A stretch of DNA of 64,000 nt from Malurus cyaneus samueli. Lineage: Eukaryota; Chordata; Aves; Passeriformes; Maluridae. Each line of letters opens with the position of its first letter. Position 1 is the stretch's first letter. The notes beneath the pieces are model-generated. The model saw nothing but the letters and a program-made list of their open reading frames with translations. It searched no databases and had not been told where the DNA came from. Positions 50,761 to 62,420 of the stretch are shown here, in pieces. Location of the stretch: NCBI GenBank assembly GCA_009741485.1, contig CM019218.1:48103377-48167376 (forward strand), in the 5' to 3' direction. A program made the translations under genes and the position numbers.

Positions 50761-53700
50761 ACATGTTATTTTTAAAAAGAGCAGAATGTAGCAAATCGCA
50801 ACTGAAATAGTAAAAAAAAAACCCACTTTGCAAGCCACAAGCCACTGGCTGCTGGGAAATCATCATAGCAGCTTCCACATGGTTGGATTTTTTGTTCGTG
50901 CATGGTGAATTCAAGGCTGCACAAATATATCAGCACTTCCAAGCTTCACAAGGACAGTTTTAAGCTAAGTTTTCAACAACAACAAAAAAATGAAACCTAA
51001 CTACAAATGATCCCATCTGCAACAAAAAAAGAACAAACCTTCACTAGAAAACCTACTGTGAAGCTACTCTCTGAGCTTCAAAGCATTTTATCTAAGAACT
51101 GTTCCAATTTTTCTAAAAAGTAATTTGTTGCAATAATTCATTAGTTTGAATTATCCATTAGTAATGCAGCCTCTTTGCTTTCCAACTAAAAGCATAGGTA
51201 GAATTTAATACTTTTCTTAGGCAGCTGCTCTCCCAGGAACATTTTATGCCTTGGTTTAACTCAGTTTTGCTTCAAGTGGGGTAGACCTTGACTTCGTGTA
51301 AGTGATCAAAAATATGCAATGGACAAATTAAACCATGTCAGAACTTCTCCTGAAGATTTGCATTTTTATCAGAACAGTTTTTATCAAAATAAGTAAATTA
51401 TTATTTTTGCCTGCGAATGAGTGAAAACCAAATTACTGACTAATGCATTTATATTACTCCAGATCTGAATAAATCCAAGACTGAAAAAGAGCAGGATTGA
51501 GACTAAGTGTGATGCACTTTTCCTTCCAGTTTCCAGTTGATTTTCCCCAGCTATACCAGATCAGAGGTATTTTTAATGCATGACTAGTGTAGTAGTAAGT
51601 GGGTACATATGTAGTGCAAGGAGGCAAATTTTTATTTTTAACCTTGCTAGAATCTGTTTCAGAAGTCAGCTCACAAAATACTGCATTCTGTGTGTTTGAA
51701 TATGAGGATAATAAAGCAAGCAGCAAATTAATCTCTGATTAGATTAGTTAGAGTACAAAGACAGAGGGAGATTCAGCACAGCCCAAAAAAATCCTCTCTG
51801 AAGCTTCGCTGTGCTGGCAGTATATGATAGTCCAGCATTCACGGATGGAGAACTATAATTGTTTTTAAAAATTTGGAGGAGTTCCCACTGAGAACACACA
51901 GCTTGTCACAGGGTTAATCTGCAAAACCACTTTTGTTCAAGTGTTCAGCCACCTCAGTAAGCCCCAGCAGTGGCACCCACAAAGGGATCACTGTTGTAAA
52001 CTTGCCACTAGCAGTTTATACCCCCTGGCCCTGATCCAGGAGCCACTACAGAAAGCCAAAAGCTCTTTCAATGGATTTTAAATTGGTCCCTGCACTCCTC
52101 TAAGTTACAAAGGTGGTAATGAAGTATTGGGAGATGCAATAGAAAAATAAAATAAAGAGGATCTAAGTAGGTGGTGGATAACCAGTGATTCCCCATATTC
52201 TTACTGAGATACTGTGAACAGTTTCTCATTTTTCTGTGGCTGTAATTGCAAACAAAAAGGGACAAAGCCCCAACTGATGTGGCATGGCTCCCGTCTGTGG
52301 GCCAAATTCTTCCCACCCCCACCTCAGGAGCAGCCCTCCTTCATCCTGCTGATTAAAGGGGCTCAGAGCCAGGCAATCCCCTGCTCCACGCCTCTGCATC
52401 ACTGAGGAGAGCACCGGCCTCCATGGACAAAACCATGCCATGACTGCAGGCCAGTGGAGCCCTGTGGATGCACAAAAGTCCCTGCCTGCTCTTGCTGAGT
52501 TTACTGGTGCAGACAGAGCTGCTCTACTCACTTTAATGGACTCAGAACAACTAATTGGCTCCTTGAAAGAGTGTGGTAAATGCTATCACTGTGCTTCAGC
52601 AAGAAAGTGGGAGTGCTGGAATAAGTGCTGGGTATAACCTGCACAACTGGCTTGAGATAATGTTAGGGTAGGGGAGGTCAAATGGACAAAAATCGGCCCA
52701 CTGTTTTTCACACAGATTAATACAGACTGCCAGCTTCTTCCAAATAACAAAAGGTTAAAAGGATCCTGGGCAAGTGACAGAGACTTGCGGTCTTGTCATC
52801 ACCACTAGGAGAACAATTGTCTCTTCCACTGCTTATTTCTCTGAGTCAGAAAGCATCCAGACACTTTGCTTTCTCAGCAGTTTGAAGAAACAATGGCATG
52901 AACAAGAATAAATATCCAGCAACATATCCCAGGTATTTCAAATTTGAGGTTGATAGATTGAAAAAAAAAAATAATAATTAGGGCACTTCACAAAAGATCC
53001 ATTCTCCTCTTTCTCATCAGTGACCCACAGTCCAGCCATTTGCTCAGCTGAAGAGAACAGCCAGAAATGCCTTTTGTAGGAAACAAGCAGAAATATTTAT
53101 TAAGAGATGATTAGATGACTGGTGGGACTGGCACATGAATGTAGGTGTGCTATCAGCTTTTATAGGATGCCCATGGAGGAATTTTGCAATGCATGCTCCT
53201 TCAAAAGCTGAAACCTAAGGAAGACTTTGAAGGAAATATCAACAGTGACAGTAAAGGAACGTGTCTTTCCTTTTATCTTCCAAAGGTATCAGATCACTTT
53301 CCAGACACAATTCCTGATATTCTCTTTACCCTACAAGCCCCCGCATGTTTCCCCTTTTGGCTTTTTCTGAAGTTCTCTGAAGGAGACTTAAGCTTCAAAT
53401 CCAGAGACACTGAAGCTTTTGGTGGAGAGCATCACGTTTTAAAGTGTGCACTGCTGTCTGGGCCAAAGGACTCAGGCAAAGAAGAAAATTTGCCCCTCCA
53501 AGTATCCTGAACAAGATGTAAGTTCCACATGAATACATGGGCATTTCCTAAGGAAAAAAAGTGAAGGCTTCTAATAACCATGATTAAAGACATTTGTTCT
53601 TTCACTATTTCTTTGAAACTATGGCTAAGGCCTACTAGCTTAATTGACTTTCATAAAGTCAATCCTGATTACAAGGTGCATAAAAATGACCTTGTATCCT

Positions 53701-54009
53701 TCTTCCTTGTGAAAAGTTGGAGAAATGCTATCTATCTAGGACAGATGGTTCTCACCTGGGCAAAAATGACAGAATATGCATCTTTGTTGACATTCCATTA
53801 ACTACAATTTAGAAATTCTTCCTTAGCCTTCTGCATTTTTTAATGCAAGTAAAGTTTACCTTGCTAATTGGTTCACTAAGTAACACATCATTGTTATTAA
53901 AAGGAGAAATGAAAACTTGCTGACCTAACATCCTCAGCCATGATTATTCTTGTCAATTATTTTATATTTGGAAAGGCAAACAAATGTTGTATATAAAAAC
54001 TAAATACTG
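50761..54009. other. unique DNA, no gene seen
   Basis: No gene is supported. Frames up to 108 codons (53184-53510 plus, 52226-52531 minus) lie on both strands without recognisable domains. A short A-rich patch is present near 52961-52980. Confidence 0.5.
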
Positions 54010-54135
54010 TATTTGGCATAACTTCAAATTAGCTGTCTCACCGTGCTTACAGCATGCAAATTAAATGTCCTGAATAAGCATTAATCATCATAATAGGCTA
54101 ATTATTATCAGTTAGCTATCAAATAACTGAGCTAC
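54010..54135. promoter_or_regulatory. candidate POU/homeodomain-site cluster
   Basis: An octamer-like ATGCAAAT at 54054-54061 is followed within 50 bases by TTAATCA (54081), TAATAGG (54091) and TAATTA (54099-54104). This density of POU and homeodomain half-sites is what neural or craniofacial enhancers often show. AT-rich DNA generates TAAT words readily, so the call is tentative. Confidence 0.25.
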
Positions 54136-55501
54136 TACCCCCTGCAAAGAATTTGGAAAAAATGTTAATAAGATTCTAGCTACCTAAAAGCAAGAAAAAA
54201 TTAATATTTTTGCCAGTAAACAATTTTTAAGACAAACATGTAGCTTATTTTGATCAGTTTGAGCATTTTTCTGGTCTTCCCACATATTTAGGATTACTGT
54301 CTTCCAGTAAATTATATTTAGTCCAAAAGCATTTCTGTATGAAGATGTCTTTGTATTTATGTCATTTAAAATGACTTGCTGAATTTTAAAACATTAATTA
54401 ATATGTTAATAAACAGTTAAACTTTGTCTTCTCTGGCCATGCACACGGCTACCACAGTACTTACAGACAGCAAGGAACTTAAATGTTTTACACAGAACTG
54501 AATGTTTTAGCAGTAATAAAGAATACATGAATGTAGAACTGCTACTTGGAGACAATGTGTTAGGACCTTGGAGTATATATTTAATAAGGGAGTGACACAT
54601 TCTTGAATGTAAATGGATATCCAATACGTCAATGGAACTGAAGCACTTCTACAAATACACAAATGCCCACACATTTAAAATTAAGTCTTAAACATTTAAA
54701 AATAGTTTTAAAACAAACTTGCAGTCAGGTTTCGGTAAGACTGGCTGATACTTCACAGCCTTTGTGAAGAAGCCATCCCTCAGCAGATTCGTTTCTATCC
54801 CCCTACATAAGGTGTTTGTCTCATTTACTCCTAAGCTCTCCCCAAGGGGCTCTGCATAGCTGTAGTGTCCTCACACTGTCATTAATGTGCTCACCACCAG
54901 ATTTCCCCCAGGAACTGGAAGAGGCATTGGCCCTACTTTGCAGATGGGCATGATTTCAAATCATGAAATCAGAGCATGATTTCCATGATGTCCCAGAGGA
55001 AAAGCATCTCAAGAGTAAAGATCAGAACTTTCTCTCACTGCCACTGCAGGTGGTGTCAAAACAAGCTCCAAGTCACACAGAAAAGCTGAACAGAAGCAGT
55101 AACAACTCCAGGACACACAATTTTTCCTTAAATGCCTTGACCACAGACCATCTGAGGTGAAAAAGTTCTGTACTTTGGGGCTTTTATCCAAGATGTTGCT
55201 TGTGTACCTGTTCTTCTGCTTCATAACATCCCTCCTAGAACACTGAGCTAAAGAAGCATGAACAATAATGACAAAGACAAGCTGCCTCCCCAGATAATAC
55301 AAAAGGTCTGAAAGAGAACAGTTAGCAGAGTATTGATTGGGAAACACTTAGTTACTCCGTTGTAGGAGATAAAAATCATTTTCCAGCCCACTACTGCCAC
55401 ATCCAGGAATCCCACTGGCCTTTCTGAGCATACTTCACTAAGAGCTCCAGTTCAGCACTCTTGCCACTGTGACCTCAAGATCTTTTAAGTCAGTGACTGT
55501 T
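54136..55501. other. unique DNA, no gene seen
   Basis: AT-rich sequence with frames of 72 and 112 codons on the minus strand (54406-54624 and 55009-55347) that match no family I know. No RNA gene or repeat is visible. Confidence 0.5.
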
Positions 55502-56035
55502 TCACAGGATGCAGTTGCCATTTCTGTTGACACTTGTCTCTACAACCTTATACCTGAGTGAGTCAAACACATTTAATTCCAAGATGGTAATGTCTATGTG
55601 ACATGAAGTGATACAAATCTGAGCATGCCCTCCGTCATAATTTTCCACCAATATTTGCCCAAAAATGTTCTTGGCCAATATGTTGTGGCTTGGTGTCCAG
55701 TCAGTGAAGATGACGCCAAACACTGCCAGAATGCCATTGGAAATATCCCAGAATAAGCACTCTTTACTGAAAACTACTCCTTGGCATCTGCCAGTGAGGT
55801 CATTTTCAGTTTGCTTGTTACATCCTGCTGTGACAGAGTGAAGTGCTACTGTTCCTCTTAATTCCAACTTGGCATCAGGAGTTTTTTGGAGCCCAAATAC
55901 TCTATGTCTAGACAGTACTTTCATTAGACTTATAACGACATGAGAAAACGGAAAATTTGTTTTACAAGGTGTTTTCATCATAAAAATGTGTGGCAGCCAT
56001 GAACTATACTTCCATTCTGTAATTCTTGATTGAAT
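55502..56035 (-). other. longest open frame in the window, coding status doubtful
   Basis: On the minus strand the frame is open for 177 codons from the base after a TGA at 56036-56038 to a stop at 55502. The first ATG is at 55981, giving 159 codons. Assuming about 38% GC and independent bases, I estimate by hand about 0.05 frames of this length by chance in a window this size, so it is somewhat unexpected. The predicted peptide has no signal peptide, clear transmembrane helix, repeat or motif I recognise. It has about eight scattered cysteines. A donor-like CAG|GTATAA lies inside near 55554, but the only acceptor-like site upstream (TTACAG near 56024) lacks a pyrimidine tract. It could be a chance frame, an unrecognised exon, or a decayed retrocopy. 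Confidence 0.2.
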
Positions 56036-57429
56036 TCAGGATCAATTTTTCTATTCATTTACCTGCAAGCAATAGCAAGCTGACTAATCTATACAAATCA
56101 AAAATCAAAACCATCCTGTTTGTAGTTCTGTACACTACCACAATTTTATGATTTAGGTTTCAAAATATGCAAAAAATCATGTTTTAACAAAAATAAAGAG
56201 GTTGACCAGAAATCATCTCAGCAAAGTCTTTTATGACTCTCACACTGAGGTCACTTAAGCGTGCTTGAACTAAACCTAAAATATTTCTTTTTAAAATACC
56301 TTCTTTAACTAAGCTACTAATGGATTTTAAAGTTGTTCATTGCACTTACACAGTATTTGGACACACCAACATATCTCTTTCCATATACAAGATAAATGTT
56401 TATTTTATCATGTCTGGGTTTTTTCCTGCAGCATGAAGAATTTGGAAGTTTCCATCTAGTAAATGATGCATACAATAGTTTGGGTTTATAGATAGTTTGA
56501 GGACTTTTCATCCTAACGTGCTGCAAAAGCCATAGTCCTTATGTCAGTAGGAACCATTACACCTTTTTTCTCTTTCAAATGTTTATATTTCATTGCTTCT
56601 AGTCTGAAAGATCTTCATAGATATGTCAACTGATATATAAGTGTATATAGAGCACAATAGCCACCTATTACAAGTGTAGCTTCTATTTCTCTCTGAGACA
56701 GTACAGAACTTTTGGATTTTTAAGTCACTGATACTCTTAAAATATGTCAATTTTCATTCCCATTTTTCTGTCTGCTTTTTTTCAATTTCCATTGAATCTC
56801 AATGCAGCTTCACTGTTCTCGTCAGATTAAGATATTCTGACAAGGAAATCTAAGACATATCCATTTGGTCCCTTTATGAGAAAGCAAAATGTCAGCTTAC
56901 AGTTCTCCTATGCCCCACCAGAGATGCTGACCACTTGACAAGCACACACTTTGGTGATACCCATGAGATTTAGGACATTTTTGAGATATTGTGGGTATTT
57001 TTGTGACCCCAGTTACATTCCCAGCTTCAGCCAGGATGACATGTGAAGAACAACAACATTTGAACATCAAGTACCATTGAATTATGGCTGCTGAATTACC
57101 TAATTGCTTAGATTGGTAAGGCCAATAAGGTATTTTACCATTGAATTTTAACCCCTTATTGTCTTGCAACCTGCTACTTATAGTAAAAGATTGACTAGTA
57201 CTAAAGGAGTAAAGGGGAAAGAGTCGCAGCAGAAAAGAAAATTTGTGTTTATGAAGCAAAGGAAATAAATTTACTTACCTGAGGGCTTTAGAACATAAAC
57301 TTTTAGACAAGGATCCTACTTTTGCTTGTTAATATAACCATATTTGAGTGTATATTATTTTCTTTTGAATAAGTTATTGTCAAGACACTCAAGCAAAACA
57401 CAGCTAAAGGCTAACCTCTCTCATTCACA

Positions 57430-57441
57430 AACACACACACA
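57430..57441. repeat. short (AC)n microsatellite
   Basis: About five to six AC units preceded by CACAA. Too short to be strongly polymorphic. Confidence 0.75.
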
Positions 57442-58341
57442 GTTTTTGATAATAAAGTATTTTTGGTTAATTTTAGATCAAAAGTCAGTCATTGCTGAAT
57501 TTGTGTGCTAAAATACATATTGCAAAATCCCTTTAGGAAAGGAGTAGGTTTACAGTACCATTGCTGCTGAAATGAATGTGAAATTGAATGTGGTCTGAAG
57601 TTTCACAGATTTTCTGTTCTGAAAAGAAATAGGACCAAGAGGATTGTGGAATATTTTTTCACATTTCATAAGGAAGTTGTCCCTTTGTCCTGTGTAGCTC
57701 TGTGTACTCATTGAATCCATTGGAAACAGGAGAAAGCAATAATTGAAAATATCAAGTACTTCTACTTAAAGACATGACTTTCCTATTGCAACTACCATTG
57801 TTGAATTACATTAGACGGATAATAACAGTTAAAAGGATCCCAAGTCCATGCTGCTCACATGGTTCTGCATGATCATATTTATCTTCTCACAAGGGAAGTA
57901 AAGCAAGCTCGAGTTATGGCATAAATCAAATCATCTATTTTGGTGACTTTTTTTCCACCAACTATTCTAAAAAAAAAAATCCATTCTAAATGCACAGAAC
58001 TGGTTTGTTAAGGCCAAGGCCTATTTTGCAACAGCTGTTTAAAAAATTACAGTAGGTGCATAATCTTCTTGCTGTTCCAGCAGAAGTTGACATCAGTAGA
58101 ATTATATGGTCAGAAAAGTATGGAAAGGAGCACCAACAAAACATCAGTAAAATAAAATCTCCAGAATAATTTTCATCATCTTGAACACTAGAAATCTCAG
58201 TTGAGATTTCCCCACTTTTTAACTGGTTAGTAAGGATCATGCAAGACCTGACTGCATTTCTGAAATATCAGTACAACCACAGAATCACAGGCAGTACTCA
58301 AAATAGGACTGCAACAACCAGTCATTTAGTAAGAACTTCCC

Positions 58342-58362
58342 TTTTTTTTTAAAAAAAAAAAA
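58342..58362. repeat. T9A12 adjoining homopolymers
   Basis: Nine T immediately followed by twelve A. This makes a self-complementary tract able to form a small cruciform. It is likely simple-sequence drift. Confidence 0.85.
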
Positions 58363-58786
58363 CCTCCACCATCTATTATGCAATGCACACCAGAAGAATT
58401 GCTACATACTTGGGCAGACAAAGTACTTTCATAAGATGGACACATCCACTGATCGACAATTTGTCGACTATTATATGTGTTCAAGTAGTGAAATAGACTC
58501 CAGCTGTGCTTAGTACCTCCTGGGTGATATAAAATAGTAAGTATTCATTATGACCTTTAGTCAGCTGCTTAATGGTAATACTAATGGAACTGCAATAAAA
58601 TTTAGCTGACATGCTGCTTAAGAATATTCTTAGGCTATTTTGTGGCATTAAGTTGGCATATGTAACTACGTTTAAACTCTAGATTAAATAACAAATTTCC
58701 AATTATTAATAAATCTTATAGTTAAGGGAATTTTGGTAGGTTTTGATGTGACAAAAAAACCTGGTCACAAAGAACGCTTTCTAGCT

Positions 58787-58818
58787 AAATGCTAGCATTT
58801 AAATGCTAGCAAGCATTT
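58787..58818. repeat. clustered inverted repeats AAATGCT/AGCATTT
   Basis: A perfect 14-bp palindrome AAATGCTAGCATTT (58787-58800) directly abuts AAATGCTAGCAAGCATTT (58801-58818), which is a 7-bp inverted repeat with a 4-base loop. So AAATGCT and AGCATTT arms occur four times in 32 bases. It may be a local duplication of a palindrome. A binding site for a dimeric factor is possible but not assigned. Confidence 0.85.
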
Positions 58819-61800
58819 GCAGATACTGAAGCTTAACATGAACATTACTGTTTATGTAAGTGGCAGACCATGAAAAAGCTTGATTTACAGTGACAGTCTG
58901 ATACCAACAGGAATGTGAACAGACTAACAGTCCAAACAAAGGCAGGGTGGTCAGGCTGCTGCCCTGACTCTTACCAGATAACCCTCCAGAAGAACCACAA
59001 CTTTTGTAATGAAAAGATTTCTCCTTTGCAATTGCCCATGGCTGAGATGTAATTCTGCAGAGACTTTATTATCCACAGACCTCTCAGTCTTGTCCTGATC
59101 CATTCATCTTTGCACAGGGATTCTAGCAGATGACTAAGGGACTTTACAAAATGCCTCATTTATACTTCACAGACTGACAGAAAAACTCACTAAAACTTTG
59201 TTAAAATTGCAGAAAGTATTATAGGCCAGGCCTTCATCAATTGCTACCTTTCTTTGTCAATATGATCTTTAAAAATGATAGAATTTTTCATTATTTGCAC
59301 CCATCTCTTGCTCTCTCTTTTCAAACATGTTCTTCATATGCCTTGGCAATTTTTGTCACATATTCTTGGGCTTGGATCACCTCCAACTCTGTCTCCCTGC
59401 TTAGCTGAACAGTTAAATAAAATAAAATCTCACAGAAGCAATTTTCTAAAGATGTTTAGTTCTCTGACCCAGCTCCTGGGTAGTGTATGAAAGATCTTTC
59501 CTTCTGTTATGTCAAACTTCAGTCTTCCATTTCTAAGATGGGTATTTCTGTAAAATGACAGGAATGGACTGAACTGGTACACACTCACTACCCACCTAAA
59601 GACCAGAATTAGAGATATTTTTCTATAGGTTGCGGATAGCTTTCTGCAGAGAAACTGAATAAATTATTGAAATTGCCATCTCTACAAAAGCATAGATACA
59701 CAAGCAATAAAAACAACTTACTTCTAGAAGATTGAGTGGAAAACTAAATTTTCTTCCAACTTCCTATTTTTCCCTAGGTTTTTATGTGTATTAATGTCAT
59801 GCAAAACCCTATTATTCTTTCGAGATTTGCATACAGGCCCTTTTCCCAATAGGTAATCTGCATAATAGTACTTTAAGACCACAAGTCTCTTGCAGAATAA
59901 CACTGTGTGTCTGTTACACTTATACCAGCATCCTCAATTCTCCCTTTCAATATCCCACAGCCTATATCCAGCCCTACATTAAATCTAAACAAATACAAAA
60001 ATAGAAAAGGTTAATTTTTTTCATTCTTAGAATATATAATAAAAATTTATCTTTTTCTCACCCAAAACCCCCAAACTTTAGGAGGTGTTTGGAGACACCT
60101 GAAAATTTTAAACTGTATATACTACTCACAATTTTACACTCCTCCATTAGCCTTCCAGAGCATTCAGCAGAATGCCTGCCTTCCATGGTTCAGGTTTCCC
60201 TTCTACATCGATTTGTACCAATGAAATGTAATTTTCAGAGGGCTTTTATTTACATAACTCCTGATGAAGGCTCTGGTACAGGTTTTATCCTTTATATTTC
60301 TAATCATACTGTTTGTTCATGTATAAGACAAATGTAATTGAGGGCATGAATCCATCTTATTTGCACATATTCAAATGCTAAAGCAGACCTTATCAGAGAT
60401 GATTTAAAGAAAAGGGGAGTCACAGAAATGTTGATTTTGGGGCTGCAGAGAACAATGGTGAAAGACAATTTTTTTGCTACAGCTTTCACTATGAAGCCAT
60501 GACAAGTAAATATGTACAATTAATGAAAAGGATCAAATATTTTACAGGAAGGTTTTTGAAGTGCCAAAAACAGGTCCAACTTTGTTCCAAGTCTTACTGC
60601 TGATTTCAACAGCAATAAAATGAGTATTTTAAAATTCTGTTTTGTGTGTCTCCACTTTCACCACAAAAACCACAATAGAATCGATGGGCTGTTGAAGCAA
60701 TACCACAGCTGCTGGGATGTGTTTCTGGATATTACTAATCCTTGGAGAGTGATGGGTGTTGTAGAAGCAGGCAACCTCCAAGAGAACTCCAGCCAGGAGA
60801 CAGATTAGAGACAACTTCAATACAAATTTTTCTTTTCCTGGGCCAAAAGAGACAAGAGCAGTCCCAAGGGAGTTGCCCACTTACTAACAGAGATCCAGAC
60901 TCACTACAAATAACTTTCCTCTTTGTGAATCCATAGATGCTAAAGCGTTACCACAGGCAGAAATAGATAAATAATATCCTTATCCCATTCACTCCTATAA
61001 CTTAATCTGTTTTGTGCCATACAATAGACACAGACAGTGCTAACACCAACATTGATTCCATAGTTGTCACAGGGACTGATGACCGTGGTTCTAAAATCCT
61101 AGACTACAAAACAAAGATTGCATTTATTCTGCAATTCTCAGAAGCCGTGGTGTAAGAGAGAAATACATACAAGCTAGCTGTAGAAGTTGTTCATCCCAGC
61201 AGCATGAAACTCAACCAGCTTTGTGGGAAATGACTGCACTTCATACCTATCAAAACAGCAGAAAGTCTTTGTGGAGTGTATTGTGTGCATTTCTGTTAAA
61301 GACATCCAGATCCATCTTACCCAAGACGCAATGGGAATGGTGTTAGGAAGAGACACATGAAATCCAATGATGCTGGAAAAGCTTCACCTCCGGGTGGTGT
61401 CCCCCAGCCTGTATCACATAGGCACTGCAATGCTTGAGTTTACACCCACACTGCTGTTCAGCAATCTGCGACAGATTACTGCTATTCTCCATTTGTTCCT
61501 CAAACAACGTATTTCAGAATGCAAATTGTTTTTACAGGTGACTGGTTAGCCAGAAAACAACAAAAATGCCCGAGCACAAGCCTGGCTGTAACCATGCTCT
61601 TCCCTGCATTCTTCTCAGTGAAGCCACATGGGCCTTGCCTTCCTCAGCACACGCAAAGCTGGGAAGCAGACCATGAGCAGCTCTGTCTCTGGTAGGCACC
61701 TGCAACAACACAGATGCATTCCAGAGGAAACAAGGCTACTTGCAGGGTAACAAGAGTGGAAAACAAGAGTGCCTACTGTCTGCTAAGAGCAAACTACTCA

Positions 61801-62059
61801 GATCACACACTTCCCACCACAGCCTCTTTTGAGAAACACCCACGTACAGTATTGCTTTGAATTGTTTTCTCCTTTTCCAGATCAGCAGCTAGAAACTCAC
61901 CCATTTTCCATGCTTTCAAAGTTTTCTTTTTCTGCAAAGAGAAGGCATTACCACCTATTCTTTAAACTAATTAACTATCCCTTTTAGCTATAATTTCTCT
62001 TCATATAAAACATTTGTAAGAGGTCTGTTTTTCCCCATGCCCCCTTTTCTCTCTTCTGG

Positions 62060-62420
62060 CTCTTCATTATGACCATGCCTAATTGTGATGAGCTGTCCAC
62101 CATTTACTCCACAGGATTGTATAGAGCTTTGTAATGTGCCTGCCACTGATGTATTTACAATTGGAAGCAGTTAACTCTTTAGTCTTGCCTCCTTGTTCAA
62201 AACAATGGGCTGCATGACGAACTAGCGCTTAGCCCCAATTAAAGATTTTAAAAAGTCTCCATTTTAAGCCTGAGTACTCCAAATTGAGCATTTGTCAAAG
62301 GCCCAGTCACAGCTTCAAATGGGGAGAGGGAAATCCTACTGAGGAGAAGAATAGGACTATCCCATCAGTTAGGGTGAAAGTTCTTCTCAATCAGCATCGT
62401 AACCATGTAATCATTATGGG
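62060..62420. promoter_or_regulatory. candidate regulatory block with paired SOX-type sites
   Basis: A non-repetitive block with CCTTGTT (62191-62197) facing AACAATGG (62201-62208), an inverted pair of SOX HMG-box-type words. It also has TAATTG-type and CAATTAAAG words and CpGs in CATGACGAACTAGCGCTTAG. No reading frame covers it. SOX-type inverted pairs are known from neural and cartilage enhancers, but the assignment here is inference. Confidence 0.25.

Larger units (their letters stand above)
56036..62059. other. unique DNA, no gene seen
   Basis: No gene is supported over 6 kb. Visible local features are an (AC)n run (57430-57441), a T9A12 tract (58342-58362) and a palindrome cluster (58787-58818). 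A strong isolated minus-strand donor-like site, CAG|GTAAGT, sits at 57279/57278 without a usable acceptor. Frames of 60-120 codons are scattered over both strands. Confidence 0.55.

Noticed and set aside
57240..57330. Strong minus-strand donor CAG|GTAAGT near 57278
   Set aside because: No acceptor with a pyrimidine tract and no open frame upstream define an exon; isolated strong donors are expected by chance in 64 kb.
58270..58320. CACAGAATCACAGG word resembling the CR1 3' end
   Set aside because: The conserved GGTTGGAAGGGACC block that should follow is absent, so CR1 cannot be supported.
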